Source: Falciphora oryzae (Eukaryota; Ascomycota; Sordariomycetes; Magnaporthales; Magnaporthaceae). From it: DNA of 64,000 nt. Every line of letters begins with the position of its first letter. Positions within the stretch are counted from its first letter, which is position 1. Under the pieces are notes generated by a model. It was not told the origin of the DNA and ran no database searches. It saw nothing but the letters and a program-made list of their open reading frames with translations. Location of the stretch: NCBI GenBank assembly GCA_000733355.1, contig JNVV01000005.1, forward strand, positions 92,371 to 156,370, written 5' to 3'. Both the position numbers and the translations under genes were made by a program. Shown one piece after another: positions 1-12,555 of this stretch.

Positions 1-1241
1 AAAAAAAAAAAAAAAGGGTTATCTGAGGTCTTGGCGGCTGCTCGGATATACACGATATACGGCGGGACACTCGCCCTCTCTTCCGTCTTACTTCGATGGG
101 CGATGTCGAGCAACGTGAATGGATCGGACGGAGGCGAAGAGGGTGGGTGGTGGTGCGATGGGTGCGAGGAGCCAGCCAATTGACGGCGCTGGGTTCCTAC
201 AGATTGCGAGCTGCGACACCACCTCCAGCACCCAAGGAAAAAGGGGAAGCCAGCGGCCGGCGGCACGGCGCAGGCACAGCACGGCGCGCACAGCACGCAC
301 AGCACGCACAGCATACATGGCACGGAACACGGTTGCATGTGGATATGGATACCCGCTTTCCGGGTCGAGCTCTGAGGAGAGTTTTTGGCGTCACATCAAA
401 TGGCGGGGGAATGTGCCCAGGGGGGTCTATCTGGCGATGGCCACAAGGTCGTGGCAAGGGAAGAATGCGCCAGACGAAGGGATTCGGACCAGGTGGAATG
501 CATCGGTTGGATGCGGAAAGCTGCTGCAGGTGCAGGTTGAGGGCCCCGTGCTCGTTGCTGATTTGTCCCCAGCCGGGGCTCTCAATGCTGTGCGTTGCGT
601 GTCTCCTGGGCTGCTGGGCTGCTCGCATTGCTGGAGCCCCTGCATGCGCCCCCCTGGGCAGGTACCTACGCCATCCGCCATTGGGAGCGAGGGTCCGTCG
701 GCCCATGGGCGCGCGCTCTGTGTCCGGCCAGCAGCCAGCTCGTGCGGTGGGCGCGCCGCGTCGCCCTCCTCGCTCCATCAAAATGCCTGCCTTTGGCGGC
801 GAGTGGATTGCCCACCCCATTCTAAGGGACACCCTTGGCAGCCTCTTTATGGGACCGGACCAGACTCCCAAGTCGCAGCAGCCCTTGCCTGCCTGCCTCA
901 GCCGTCAATTCGACCCTTGCATCGCTGCAACAAAAACACCACGGCACTCCACTCGATATAGCGGTTCTAAGGGCGCGAAAAACCCGCCCGTTATGCGTCG
1001 CAAGCTCGCCGTAATTTTGCACGCCTCCGCCCGCCAGCCTATCACCGCCCGAAGCCCGCCGCGAGACGCCCTAGCTGCCTCCCATCAGCCCGCCCATTGC
1101 CTCCATTGAACCGCCCTCCCGCGTCCCCCCGTGCGTGGGTCCCCCCGGTCCGGTTGATTTCTACTTGACGACTGGCGACGACCGCACGACTCAACCCCCC
1201 AATACCCGTCCCCTTGTGAGGGGGAGACGGCCCGAGACGGG
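1..1241. other. Upstream/5' leader region of the MIT-domain gene
   Basis: No gene recognised. It begins with a run of A (1-15). A short GCACGCACA-type tandem repeat lies near 285-312. Two overlapping open frames on the plus strand show no family resemblance and biased composition. It probably holds the promoter and 5' UTR of the next gene. Confidence 0.5.
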
Positions 1242-1862
1242 ATGCCCTCACCTCACACCGTGTTTGCCCACCCAGCAGGAGCAGGAGCAGCAGCAGCACC
1301 ACCACCGGGTCTCGCCGTCTCTGCCTCAGCACCGCTCGTCGGCCTGCCGCCCTCAGGCCCGCCGCCATCCGCACCACCACCGCCCATACCGCCAGAAGCA
1401 GCACACCGGCGACCCTCGACCCCCGGATCTCGCAGCAGCAGCAACCACGACGACGGCTCCCCGAGGCACTCGTCCGCGAACCCAGCGCCCGGCGCCGCCG
1501 CTGTCTCGAGTGGTGGTGGCCCTCAGACCGCCCTCGCAGCCGGCCGTCGACTGTCCGCGGTCAGTGCTAACGCCAGTGGCCGCGCCAGTACCAGTCCCGA
1601 CGCCAGTGCTCCTGCCACTCGTGCTAGTTCAGCAGCCCCGAACCCGAACCTTCGCACTGCTGCTGCCAAACCCTACCTCGGCCTGCAGCAGCAAAACTCT
1701 CAGCCATACTTCCACGCCGTCCAGCTCCCGAGGACCTCTTCCCTGCTGCCCCCTCCGAACCTTATATCCTCGGACCAGAGCCATCGCCACGCCACCTCGA
1801 GCACCTCGTCCGCCGCCGCCGCCGCGGGCGCGCCGCCACCTAGGTCGTCCTATCAGAACTAC

Positions 1863-1897
<35 letters not shown>

Positions 1898-1903
1898 GCA
1901 GCG

Positions 1904-1945
<42 letters not shown>

Positions 1946-4900
1946 TCAGCAGCAGCAACAACAGCCCCATCAGGTCCTCTTCCAGAACCCATTCAACGCC
2001 CAGCCCATCGCCCCCGGTGCGTCCGATCGGGAAGAGCTATTCCTTGCGCAGCCGCCGCAACAGTCGCGTTCGCCCTCCCAGACAAGGCGGAATCACTCGC
2101 GCTCCGGCTCCACCAACGGCCTGGGTGACGGTTTCCGGAACCTCAACCGCTGGTCTGTCTCCACCTCATCTAGCCGCGCCTCCGTTAGCTTTGGCCGCCG
2201 CCAGAGCAGTACCGACCCCTTTGGAGTCCAGACCCAGTCGGCGCCGATTCCACAGCTGTCTCAGGCGCAGTTCCAACAAGAATTCCAGCCTCTGGGTGCC
2301 TACAGCTCCCCGCCCCGGAAGCTCCAGAAGCAGAGGCCGTCCATCTCTAACGGCTCCACTTCGGGCAGCCGCGTCCGTCGCCTCTCACCGTCGCCGACCC
2401 CGGTCCCTCCTCTCGAGAGCCTCCCGCCCATTGTCTCTCTCCCCTCGCTCGAGCAGGAGGTCTCGTCGGGAACCCTTGCCTCCTCCGACCGACCCCAACC
2501 GGCCCTCGATGACGCGCGCCGGTCTCGGCATGACAGCCTGCTGTTAGCGAACCCCGCACACGACTCCCGCGACCAGTCCTTGAAGCCCGGGGACGGGCAA
2601 TATCGCCGTTCACATGCCAGGAGCTCTAGCGACGCTACCATGACAATGTACGACCGCAATGGCAGCACTCAGGCCAGGGGCCACTCGAGGAATCGGTCGC
2701 AGGCCACCAAGGGAAGCACCGATACGACTGCTTCGTCAAAGAGCAAAGATCGATCGAGCAAGCAACCGTCTCAGAAGGCTATGCTGTCGCGCGCCCTCGA
2801 GAAGGCAAACACCGCTGTTCAGCTCGACAATGCCAGGAACTTTGAGGGTGCTAGGCAAGCATATGCCGAAGCCTGTGATCTCCTCCACCAGGTGCTTATG
2901 AGGACAAACGGCGAGGATGATAAGAAAAAGCTCGAAGCTATAGTGCGTTACACCTCCTTATTTATCGGCTGCGTGCGGGAGACCGCGCCATGGTTTTTGT
3001 CATTGATATATGATTTGATTTGTTACGCCGCGTGGATCTAACGTTTGAACTCTGAACAGAGCAAAACTTACACTACTCGAATAGAGGAACTCGACGACAT
3101 CCTCCCCGACCAAGCACGATTGGGCAAGGCACTGCCCAGTCGACCACCAAGACATGGCCAGCGCGAAGAATTGTCGTTGTATTCCGCCGGCGACAGTGAC
3201 GACGAGGTACCGGTGCGGACGACAACGTTTTCACAATCAAGCTCAAGCTACAGGGATCGGGACTCGCACCCATCCCCCGGATACATCCCACCTTCGGGCC
3301 ATCGACGGCAGCCAAGTGGCGGCGCAGCGTCCAACGCCTCCGCCACCAACTCCAGGTTCGGGTCCTTCTCGGCCCAGGGAGGCCAGCCCGTATTGCTGCA
3401 ATCAGCCTTCTCGCAGCCGTTTAGGAAGGACTCGAATACCCTTGACGTGGCGTCGATGCGCCCTATGGACAGCCAGTACATGCCGCCGCCCTTGTCACCT
3501 CGCAGGCTACCACCTGGTGCGCAGAGCGGAGGAGCGAGCCCCGGAGTTCCGGCGAGAAACGACTTCTCGATGCCATCGAGCCGCCTGAATGCCCCTGATC
3601 ACTCTACCTTTACTAGGGGACACAGCAGAGGGAACAGCCACGAGTCGGTTTCCTGGCTTGACCCTATTGACGAGTCCGGCTCCAATGCGTCCTCAGTGCA
3701 CTCCAGGTCCTCTTCCTTGGGTGTGCACAGAAAACATCTCAGAAGCACCAGCGGAGATACCGAGGCCGAATTCGATGCCGCTCTGGACGATGCCATCGAG
3801 GCCGCGTACGATGAAGGCTATGATGTGGAGGTTGCAAGCCTACGCAGGTATCCGGACGATGGCGATGACGTCGTCGCCCGAGCTATGAGGAAAGTCGAGC
3901 TGGCGAAGGAGCGAGTACGAGAGTCGGAACGTGAGGCACTGGAGCTGGCCAATGACAGGGAGAAGAGGCTGCGCGAGCAGCTCAGGCTAGAGGACGAGGC
4001 GGAACCGGAGGACTTTTTCGATGACGGCAACGACTCAGAGGAAGAGGAGCGTATTTTGGAGGAGATGACGCGGGGATACGCCATAGAAGACTTCTCGTTC
4101 GGGGTCCAACAACCCCAAAGACCAGGCATGCCACGGACGTCCGACTCTAGCGAATTTACGGCCCGCACATGGCACACATCGTCTGGATCTAACCCCCCAA
4201 CAGCAACGACAGTCCTCACGACGGTAAGCGAGAATGCAGGACTCCCGGGTGTGGCTACGACCAGCGCGCCTTTGGCACCCCCTCCGACCCAGGCATTGCC
4301 GCAGCTGCCACCCCAACGCCCAGGATCATCCGGTGTGCAGAGTTCCGGCAGCAACAACGAAAACAAGCCCGCCGACCAGAGCGTGCGGAGCCGAAGGCTG
4401 TCGGGGCAGAATCCCAAACAGCTCAAGATCGAGACGACTCAACTGAGAAAACAGCCGTCGGGAGCCCTCCAGCCAGTGACAGCCGGAAACCAATCCTCGG
4501 CGAATACCCCGCCCATGCCGCCGCAGCCAACCCAGCCGCCTCTGCCCAAGGCGGCAGGATTCATAGCCCAACAGCGCCAGGCGCTCTCGGCTGGCGCTGG
4601 TCGAACCGCGCCCTTCAAACAGGCACCGTCGCCGTTGCTTCCCATTGAGCAGTTCCCGCCGCCCACACCACCGATGCCGCAGGGCATTGCGGTCGAATCG
4701 GAGCCACGGTCTGGCTCGCCTTCGGTGTCGAAACCGCCTGCTTTGAGAAAGAACTTCTCGTCTTCCAGTCTCAGGAGCATTAAGGGCCGGAACGTGTCGG
4801 TCACCAACTTTGACGATGGGTCCGACATGTCCCCTGGCACGCCCCTGAGCACTCAGTTTGGACCCCCTGGCGCGAGGCTACCGGCGGTGCCTAATCTGCC

Positions 4901-6014
4901 CACACCGATCGCGACGGCTTTCAAGGACAGGCTTGCGGCAGGGTCCACGGGCATGTTCCTGTTTGATGCCGACATCCACGGCCCCACAAGCCCCGGCTCG
5001 CTCAACTCTGTCCACGTTGACGCGCCCGTGCCCCTCGAGCCGTGCCCGACGGACACGCTGCTGCGGCCTTTCTGGCTCATGAGGTGCTTCTACCAGACGC
5101 TAGCGCACCCCCGTGGGGGTTACATCAGCAACAAACTCTTTGTCCCAAGAGATGTGTGGAGGGTCAAGGGAGTCAAGCTGAAGAACGTGGAGGACAAGGT
5201 CTCCAATTGCGACTTCCTCACGGCGGCGCTCCAGAAGCTTTCGAGGGTCGACACGATCGACGCAGACGCGGTGCTCGAGGAGATGCAATCGCTCGAGGGC
5301 ATCTTCGAACAGGTGCAGGCTACGCTCACGCGAAGACTAGGGAACGAGGTGGGCGTTCAGTCGATGGGAGCATTGTTCAGGGACGCCACAGGGGGCGCCG
5401 ACGGGGATCCGGGGTCTGCGGTGCCGCGGTCCTCAAGTGTCACGGGCAAGTCGAGTTTCTCGTGGCGGCGACTCAGGTCCAAAAACTCGTCTGCGGGGCT
5501 CGCCAACAGCTACGCAAGCGGTGGCAGCAAGAAAGATGCATCTCCGGGCCTGTTCGATGGAGCCAAGGACGGAAGCCTGGCGACGGCGTCGCTCCCGATG
5601 ACTGCTCACCCGACGAGTAAGCCGAGCAAGAGGGATGTGACCAGTGTACAGTTCACGGGCCCCAACGCGAACTACATGTCTTCACTTGCTAGACTGTTCG
5701 ACGCAGCGCAAGTTATAGGTAAGCCGACTCCCCAGGCCTTCAAATATGTTCGGGACGGCGAAGCCCCTTCGCAGCCAGAACAAGTCAGTCCAAAAGGTTG
5801 CTAACACAGATCAACACCAACTACAGACCAGATCGCGCGCCAGGTCGAAGACCCGGGCCTCCGACACGCCGACAAGACCCAGGTCGGCCTGGAACTTTGC
5901 ACACGCCACGCCGCCGAGTTTTTCGCCTTCTACATTTGCCGATTCGTCCTCACGGACCTGACCCTCCTCCTAGACAAGTTTGTCAAGAGGGGAAGCGAGT
6001 GGGTGCTCGTGTGA
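1242..6014 (+). CDS. MIT-domain protein, large, poly-Q and proline-rich
   Basis: Predicted 1515-aa protein from three exons: 1242-2942, 3060-5718 and 5827-6014; introns are GTGCGT..CAG and GTAAGC..CAG and both junctions keep phase. Residues 1-510 are low-complexity and Pro/Ser-rich, with an interrupted poly-glutamine tract at about 207-243. A MIT (microtubule-interacting and transport) domain spans about 514-585 (MLSRALEKANTAV ... RIEELDDI) and is crossed by intron 1. MIT domains bind ESCRT-III tails in endosomal sorting, so a trafficking role is the family-level inference. Residues 590-1240 are disordered with an acidic/coiled stretch near 860-930. The C-terminus is well ordered, has an EFFAFYICRF helix and ends SEWVLV; this conserved tail supports the third exon. 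The start is the first ATG in frame; a more internal start cannot be excluded. The specific function is unknown. Confidence 0.8.
1861..1971 (+). repeat. CAG/CAA trinucleotide tract coding for poly-Q
   Basis: Imperfect CAG/CAA/CGA repeat inside exon 1 of the MIT-domain gene. It codes for glutamine broken by R and H. The +1 frame reads as Ser/Asn repeats, which creates a long spurious overlapping ORF. Confidence 0.9.
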
Positions 6015-7014
6015 TGGCTAATTTACGATTTCAAACGAGAATAAATGATGAAGAAAAGCACACTGCCTGTTCAACACACCATCGATGTACCCCTTCGGCT
6101 CCTTACCCACTTGCCAGCCTCCCTTTCTTGTTCTATTTTGCGGGTGTGCACATGTCGCCATCCCCGACCTAAATATTAACGCTTGTATCTACTACTTTAT
6201 TTTATTGCTTTCGGCCCCTCAAGATACCACATTCGCTCTTTCATTTAGCAGGACCGCACGCATCCGTGCTGGCAAAAGACTGGGGAGGTTTGTATGACAT
6301 TTGGTGTTGTGGCATGCAGGAGTTCCTCAAACCACCCTCGCTTTGCCTGATGACGACAGCTTGCAAGACATGAAGAGCCAGACGCCTCCATGACAAGACG
6401 ATTATGGAAGAGGCGTTTGGTTCAAGGCTTCGTTTTCTTCCTCTGGCTTTGTCTTGCTTTCGCTCACCTTTGAGAGCCTCGTAGCGATCGAGGGTGCACC
6501 ACTACCGTTCGAAGGAGATTGGCTTGACTGAGGACTTGCACACCACAATTACAACTTTTACTTCTTGTGTGCACATTTTGATGGTGGGAAAAGGCCTTGA
6601 GTAGGGTGTCTTTCGTTGGCTGTAAATATTTATTGGGCGGCATAGTGCCGAGTACTTGTCTTGAGCTATTCTCAAGGAATTGCTTCTCTCAGTATAATGG
6701 TTTGTCTTTAATTTTATCCATGACGCTGTCTCTTGGTGTCGGGCTGGTTGGGGGTGGTGGAATTCAGGGGCTGCGATTCACGTCTGCGACGAAGGCTGTT
6801 GGTTAGTGGCGGGTTAGGGTTGTGTCTGGGATGCAAACCACTGATAAGATATGCCTTAAAAAAGTTGGGAGGGATGAAAGGGTGCGGGCACCCGCAAGCG
6901 ACATATCATGATCCCAATTCGCCGCCAAGAGACGGCTGATTTTCCCTCAGCGAGTGGTTCCAAGACCTGGAGGTAATTGCTCCACACCGAAGCGCTCCGG
7001 CGCCTCTCGACCGG
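6015..7014. other. Intergenic, MIT-domain gene to GUF1
   Basis: No coding signal found. The first part is A/T-richer, with AATAAA-like sequence soon after the upstream stop codon, and should hold its 3' UTR. The final part should hold the GUF1 promoter. Confidence 0.5.
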
Positions 7015-9244
7015 ATGCGCGGCTGTGTGGGCTTGGGCGGGCTCACGCGACAATACCTGCGGCGACTGGCCTCTCCCCAGCGGGCTGCCCTCGGCCGCGG
7101 TTCGCCATGTCTTTATAGCTGCTTGACCACGCCGAGATGTCGCCCCGGCGGCCTGTCCTCAATACTAGATAGGGGCACAGCAACCCCCCTGTACAGACAC
7201 CAGTCCTCCCGGACATACAGCGCCCCGGCGAACGCGAGTGAGCTCGAGAAGCGGATCGCGGCGATCCCCATCGAGAGGTATCGGAACTTCTGCGTCATCG
7301 CGCACATCGACCATGGCAAGAGCACGCTCAGCGACCGCCTGCTGGAGCTCACGGGCACCATATCGGCAAGCGACTCAAACAAACAGATCCTGGACAAGCT
7401 CGACGTCGAGCGGGAGCGCGGCATCACGGTCAAGGCGCAGACGTGCACCATGCTGTACCGGTACCGGGGCGAGGACTACCTGCTGCACCTGGTCGACACG
7501 CCTGGCCACGTCGACTTCCGCGCCGAGGTGACGCGGTCGTACGCCTCATGCGGCGGCGCCCTGCTGCTCGTCGACGCCTCCCAGGGCGTTCAGGCCCAGA
7601 CCGTGGCCAACTTCTACCTCGCCTTCGCCGAGGGCCTGACCCTGCTGCCCGTCGTCAACAAGATCGACCTGCCCTCGGCCGACCCGGAGCGTGCGCTGCG
7701 CCAGCTGCGCGACACCTTCGAGCTCGACGTCGACGAGACGGGCCGGGGCGCCGTGCTCGTCAGCGCCAAGGCCGGCACCAACGTCGAGCGCGTGCTCCCC
7801 GCCGTCATCGAGGGCATCCCCGCGCCCGTCGGCGACGCGTCCAAGCCGCTGCGCCTGCTGCTGGTCGACTCGTGGTACGACACGTTCCGCGGCGTGGTGC
7901 TGCTCGTGCGCGTCTTCGACGGCACCGTGGGCCCGGGCGATCAGGTCGTGTCGCTCGCCACGGGCCACCGCTACACGGTCGGCGAGGTCGGGATCCAGCA
8001 CCCGAACCAGGTGCCGCAGACGGCGCTGCGGCCCGGCCAGGTCGGCTACGTCTTCTTCAACCCGGGCATGAAGCGGATCCAGGACGCAAAGATCGGCGAC
8101 ACCTTCACCACGGTCGGCAGCGAGAAGGCCGTCGAGCCGTACCCGGGCTTCGAGGAGCCCAAGCCCATGGTCTTCGTGGCCGCCTTCCCGACCGACCAGA
8201 GCGACTACACGCGCCTGGCCGACAGCATCGCCGAGCTGACGCTCAACGACCGCAGCGTCACGCTGCAGAAGGACTTCTCCGAGGCCCTGGGCGCCGGCTG
8301 GCGCCTCGGCTTCCTGGGCAGCCTGCACTGCTCCGTCTTCCAGGACCGGCTGCGCCAGGAGCACGGCGCCAGCGTCATCATCACGGAGCCCTCGGTGCCC
8401 ACAAAGGTGGTCTGGCGCGACGGCACCGAGACCATCGTCACGAACCCGGCCCAGTTCCCGGACCAGGAGACGGCCCACGCCAAGGTCGAGGGGCTTTACG
8501 AGCCCTTCGTCTCGGCCACCCTGGCCGTGCCCGAAGAGTACCTCGGCCGCGTCATCGAGCTGTGCCAGAACGTCCGCGGCGAGCAGGAGAGCATCGAGTT
8601 CTTTGGCGCCTCCCAGGTCATCCTCAAATATGCGCTGCCGACGTCGGCGCTGGTGGACGATCTGTTTGGCAAGCTCAAAGGCGCATCGTGAGTGCTATCC
8701 GTGCATACATCCCCTTGTCGCACTCACGTATCAGACAGATGGACTGAATCTTCTCGGGCGTTTGCTGCAGAAAGGGATACGCCACGCTCGACTACGAGGA
8801 CGCAGGATGGCGGAGGAGCGATGTTGTCAAGTTGTCCCTGCTGGTTAATAAGGTGCCTGTCGACGCAATCTGCAGGATAGTGCACACCTCGCAGGTAGAT
8901 CGCCTGGGAAGGAAGTGGGTCACCAAGCTCAAGGAGCACGTTGATCGTCAGATGTTTGGTAAGGCTGTCATCTCCTCAGTAGCCTTTTGTCCACGGTCAT
9001 CACTGACACAAACCCTCTCTCGTTCTCTGCAGAGGTCATCATCCAGGCTGCAGTTGGCAAGCGCATCGTAGCCCGCGAGACCATCAAGCCGTTCCGCAAG
9101 GACGTGCTGGCCAAGCTCCACGCGGCGGACCCCTCGCGGAGACGCAAGCTGCTCGAGAAGCAGAAGACGGGCCGCAAGAAGCTGCGCGCCATCGGCAATG
9201 TGACCATCGAGCAATCTTCGTTCCAGAAGTTCCTGGAGAAGTAG
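7015..9244 (+). CDS. GUF1: Mitochondrial translation factor GUF1 (LepA/EF4 GTPase)
   Basis: Predicted 690-aa protein. Exons are 7015-8687, 8771-8958 and 9033-9244; phase is kept at both junctions (GTGAGT and GTAAGG donors). LepA/EF4-family translational GTPase that acts on mitochondrial ribosomes and promotes accurate elongation under stress. Visible motifs: an N-terminal Arg-rich, acid-poor presequence (about 60 aa) fitting a mitochondrial targeting signal; G1 AHIDHGKS (about 96-103); G2 region ERERGITV; G3 DTPGHVDF (about 161-168); G4 NKID (about 215); then domains II and III and the LepA-specific C-terminal domain ([17 protein letters not shown] onward), ending FQKFLEK. The length fits fungal GUF1. 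Convergent with the GT25 gene 180 bp downstream. Family assignment is very secure. Confidence 0.97.
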
Positions 9245-9424
9245 ACAAAGTAGGGGATAGGCGACAAGCTTTCCCTTTTGTGCTGTAGCTATACGATCTG
9301 GATACCCACTCAACGCACATGCCAAAAGACATGTGTAACAATAAATGTACAAACGAGCCGGCCTAGGTACTCGTGCAGCGAGCGATCTCCCTGTGTTATC
9401 GATACCCTTATATCCACAACAGCC

Positions 9425-10966
9425 TTAGGTCCTATCGTCAGGCCACTGGTCAACCAACTCCTCAACCGAAGCCCCGTCGACCAGCCGCCCAAGATTCTGC
9501 CTCACGCTGAGCCGAATGTACTGCGATCCAGAGCGGCGCATGTAACCCCCGCCAACCCCCTGGATGTCCGATCCGGCATCCCCCCGCCCTGAAGAGAAGT
9601 GGCTAAAGAGCGGCGGCTGCACCGTGAGGCAGACCGGGCGACGGCGGGCGCGCCGCTGCTCCGCCTCGTACTCGCCATCACCCCCCTTTTTTCCATCGCC
9701 ACCGGGGGTGGCATGATAGCGGCCACCACACAAGTCGCGCAGCATCAAGTCGAAGCCAGTCGTGAAGGTGCCGACGCCGAACCGCCAGAGCAGCTTCCGG
9801 GCGCCCCGCCGCGACACGGCGTAGCCGAGCGTGCACGTCGTGCCCTGTGACGCGTGCACGGCCCGGGTCCGCGGCGGGTGCAGCGTCCCGAGCCGGTCGA
9901 GTTGGTCCGCGAATGAGTGCGGGCGGAGGTGGCGCGGTGCAGGCACGGTCTCGTCATCGTCGATCGTGATGATGGTAGGCGGTGTGTGCGGAGGCGTGTC
10001 TTTGGGTCGGTCCGTATCCTCCCGGTCGCCGCCGGGGAGCTCGGTGCCGCAGTGCCCCAGCCACAGCACGTCCCAGTCGTCGCCGTACGGGCTGGTTCGG
10101 GGCCGGTGCGTCTTGGGCGCCTTTGATAGCGGAATAGTGGCGGCGGTGGTGTCGCCTTCATCACGGGGGAGCGTGGACAGCAAACGTCCATGAGGCTCCC
10201 CCTCGAGGGGCTGGAGGAAGGCCCGGGACGCCAGCGAGAAGGTCTGCAGCTGCTCTTTGAGCCGGACGTCCCAGTCGATGTCGTCCTCGAGGATGAGGGC
10301 TGTCTCAAGGCCCTCCTCGACCACTCTACAAGGGCACAGGTCAGCTCTCGTTGCTTCGGGGTCTGTTTCCTGCGCACTATAGAGGCCAAACGCTTCTTTT
10401 AAAAAAGAAACAAGAACCTACGTCCGAAGCACGTTCAGATGTGCTCTCCAGGAGCCGATGTTCCCCTTGCGGATGCGCTTGCCCTCGCTGTCCGCGGGGA
10501 GCACGCGCCCCTGCACGTCCGAGCCGTCGACGCCGTCGCTGTAGCTGAGCCGGATGCCCGTCAGCGCCGCGGCCAGGGATAGCGAGTCGCGCCTATCGGA
10601 TCTCGACGGCCGGTTGATTACAAAAACTTTCTGGAACTGTATGACATACAGACGGCGGTGGTCAGCATTTCGGCTGGGATTCTATACTCGAACGTATCTG
10701 AACAGTATAGACATCCTCACCCCAAGTGTGTCGTTTGTTACAGTGACCAGGCCGTTGGACGTCGTCGTGGCATGGCAGTTTAGTGGCCGCCATTGCGCCT
10801 GGGACCTCAATGATAAGACGAGGTATACGAAGACGACAAACGCAAGCAAAGCCAGCTTCTTTGCTCGGAGCATCTTGGGCAACCACATCATGCCAGTCCG
10901 TAACGGGTGCGGCTGGGATGCTGGGGGCGGTGCCATGTCGGCTCTCGCCCTGGCGTGGGAGGTCAC
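9425..10966 (-). CDS. Glycosyltransferase family 25 protein, type II membrane
   Basis: Predicted 453-aa protein. Exons (minus): 10721-10966, 10422-10636 and 9425-10325; all junctions are in phase. The N-terminus has a cytosolic tail and one membrane segment (about 38-53, LALLAFVVFVYLVLSL), giving a type II Golgi topology. The catalytic part opens with FQKVFVINRPSRSDRR, the usual GT25 start. It includes the acidic metal/nucleotide-sugar motif ILEDDIDW (about 165-172) and the late conserved block CTLGYAVSRRGARKLL. GT25 includes bacterial LPS galactosyltransferases and animal procollagen galactosyltransferases; the donor and acceptor of fungal members are not known to me, so only family-level function is claimed. 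A proline- and charge-rich insert (about 205-270) looks disordered. The start used is the first ATG before the membrane segment; M11 or M26 are alternatives. Confidence 0.88.
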
Positions 10967-12072
10967 CTTTCGGAGATCATAAATCCATTTGGGCCTTCCT
11001 CATCATTACTTGGGGCTTCTTTGGTCCTGCGCACTCGAGGATATGGAGTAAAGGAGTGTTGCAAATGGCCAGGCTGGCCGAACAGTCAGAGCATTCATGC
11101 TGTTCGAGGAGCCGTGGAGTAAGGCGCTCCGAGGTTCGGGCCCGCGTTTGATGAATGCATTAAAGTTGCTTGGGGTTGTCCGGCTAAATCCATAGAGCTG
11201 GCCGAATTGGCGACGTTTCTCACGGATCGCAAACTTACTAAAATGGACGCCCCGAAAAAGAAACTGTCGCCCAAATTCAATAGTGACAAAGCTCGTAACA
11301 GTATGCACGGGACGAGTGCAAGTTACCCGTCGATCAATTTTCCTCTTGTTGGCTGGCTGCATCGTCCTTCTTCTCTAACGAGGGCATTCAGGCCTCAAGG
11401 GCAGCACTGTTTTTACGACCAACGGACATTGGAGTCGATCGCCTCGTGTCTGCTGTTATAGTAAGCTCTGACGCGTTGCGGCAGTGCCTTTTTTTGTCTA
11501 GCGAGGATCGAACCACAAAAGCCATCTTGGGCGTGGCTGAGTCTGCGCTCCCTCGCGCCAAGAGCCGACACAAGAACCCAGCGGTCTGGCCGTTCGCATA
11601 GATTTTTTGGAGAAACATGCGTTGGAGGATTTACAGCGCGGCCGCCGCCAGGCACGCCCGTTTTCCCAGCGAGTATCCGGGTGGCTCGATATTCCCAATT
11701 GCTTGGCCAGACCGTAAGCAGCCCTAGCGAGCCGACCCTTCAACCTTGCCAGACAGGACAGTCGTGAACGTTCAGAACAGTACAGTAAAGATGTCCGTGG
11801 TTCTACGACCGACAAACATCCCGTTACGTTATTTTTCGTTTTCATAATTCCCACCATGACTGTCCCCGTCGAAGGATTCACTTAATATCGTCTCGCAGCT
11901 GGCTCCCGGAATCGCACTTGATCTCGACCATCACGCGCCTCGTCTGCATCACTTCTGAAAACCATATAATTACCTATCTATCGTTTGCACTCTTAGTGCT
12001 CGCAGACCGATATCAGACTCGCGGACATTACAGCAAGCCTTTTCTTTGCGCAAGCGCCACATTGTCCCCAAA
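10967..12072. other. Intergenic, divergent GT25 / small secreted gene
   Basis: No gene recognised in either strand. The stretch is divergent and should hold both promoters. A TATAATTACC-like A/T-rich patch lies near 11966, about 105 bp before the next start codon. Confidence 0.45.
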
Positions 12073-12555
12073 ATGAAGGTTAGTAGTGATTACCCATCAC
12101 ATCCGATGTCCTTGCTCACTGCAAACCAAAAAGACACATCATTAACCACCCCCCAGCTCTCCACCTTTGCTCTGACCGTTGCAGCTCTCGCCACCGGGAC
12201 GTCCGCCATCGGGCTGGGAGGCAACCCCTTCAGCGACTTTGCAAAGATCAAAGCCAACCCCCACAAGGTCCCCGTCCACTTGAGAGACGTCGACGGCACC
12301 GCCGCCGCCGCCGTCGCACAAAAACAGGCCCGGTCCCCAGCGAACAGCAGCGACAACAGCAACCTCGGCGACGACCTCGTCAAGCTGATGAACGAGGTGA
12401 ACAGGGCCGGCAACGGCCGCCCTGTGTTCCCCGACGCGCCCCCGAAGAACAAGCGATCCCGCCAGGGCCTCCACGAGCGCCGCCTGGAGGTCAGGGCTGG
12501 GGCCGCGCCCGACTCTGCGGTTGTCGTCCCGGATATTGCCGGCTCTGACGCCTAG
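12073..12555 (+). CDS. Small secreted protein, cysteine-free, dibasic sites
   Basis: Predicted 134-aa protein. Exon 1 is only ATG-AAG (12073-12078); the intron is GTTAGT..CAG and exon 2 is 12157-12555. Joining gives MK-LSTFALTVAALATGTSA, a clear signal peptide. The mature part has no cysteine, an Ala/Asn/Ser-rich linker, and basic sites KNKR and HERR in its C-terminal half, which would suit Kex2-type processing. I recognise no family. The intron right after codon 2 is needed to join the Met to the hydrophobic core, which supports the model. It could be a processed peptide precursor, a cell-surface protein or an effector; nothing in the sequence decides. It has no neighbour with an evident functional link. 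Confidence 0.72.
   Translation: MKVSSDYPSHPMSLLTANQKDTSLTTPQLSTFALTVAALATGTSAIGLGGNPFSDFAKIKANPHKVPVHLRDVDGTAAAAVAQKQARSPANSSDNSNLGDDLVKLMNEVNRAGNGRPVFPDAPPKNKRSRQGLHERRLEVRAGAAPDSAVVVPDIAGSDA

Noticed and set aside
1135..2547. 470-codon ORF overlapping the MIT gene in another frame, with poly-Ser/Asn tracts
   Set aside because: It is the shifted reading of the CAG repeat and Pro-rich DNA. The other frame continues into a conserved MIT domain across a proper intron, so this is a shadow.
6040..6110. ATGATGA resembling a snoRNA C box after the MIT gene
   Set aside because: No D box (CTGA) at suitable distance and no terminal stem.
7443..8747. Long ORFs (434 aa plus strand, 310 aa minus strand) overlapping GUF1
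   Set aside because: Produced by very GC-rich, C/G-ending codons; Arg/Ala/Pro-rich translations with no family resemblance, whereas GUF1 is a perfect LepA match.
11498..11600. tRNA-like GGTTCGATCCTCGC on the minus strand
   Set aside because: The T-loop consensus is present but T-stem pairing fails and no D-arm, anticodon arm or acceptor stem can be folded.
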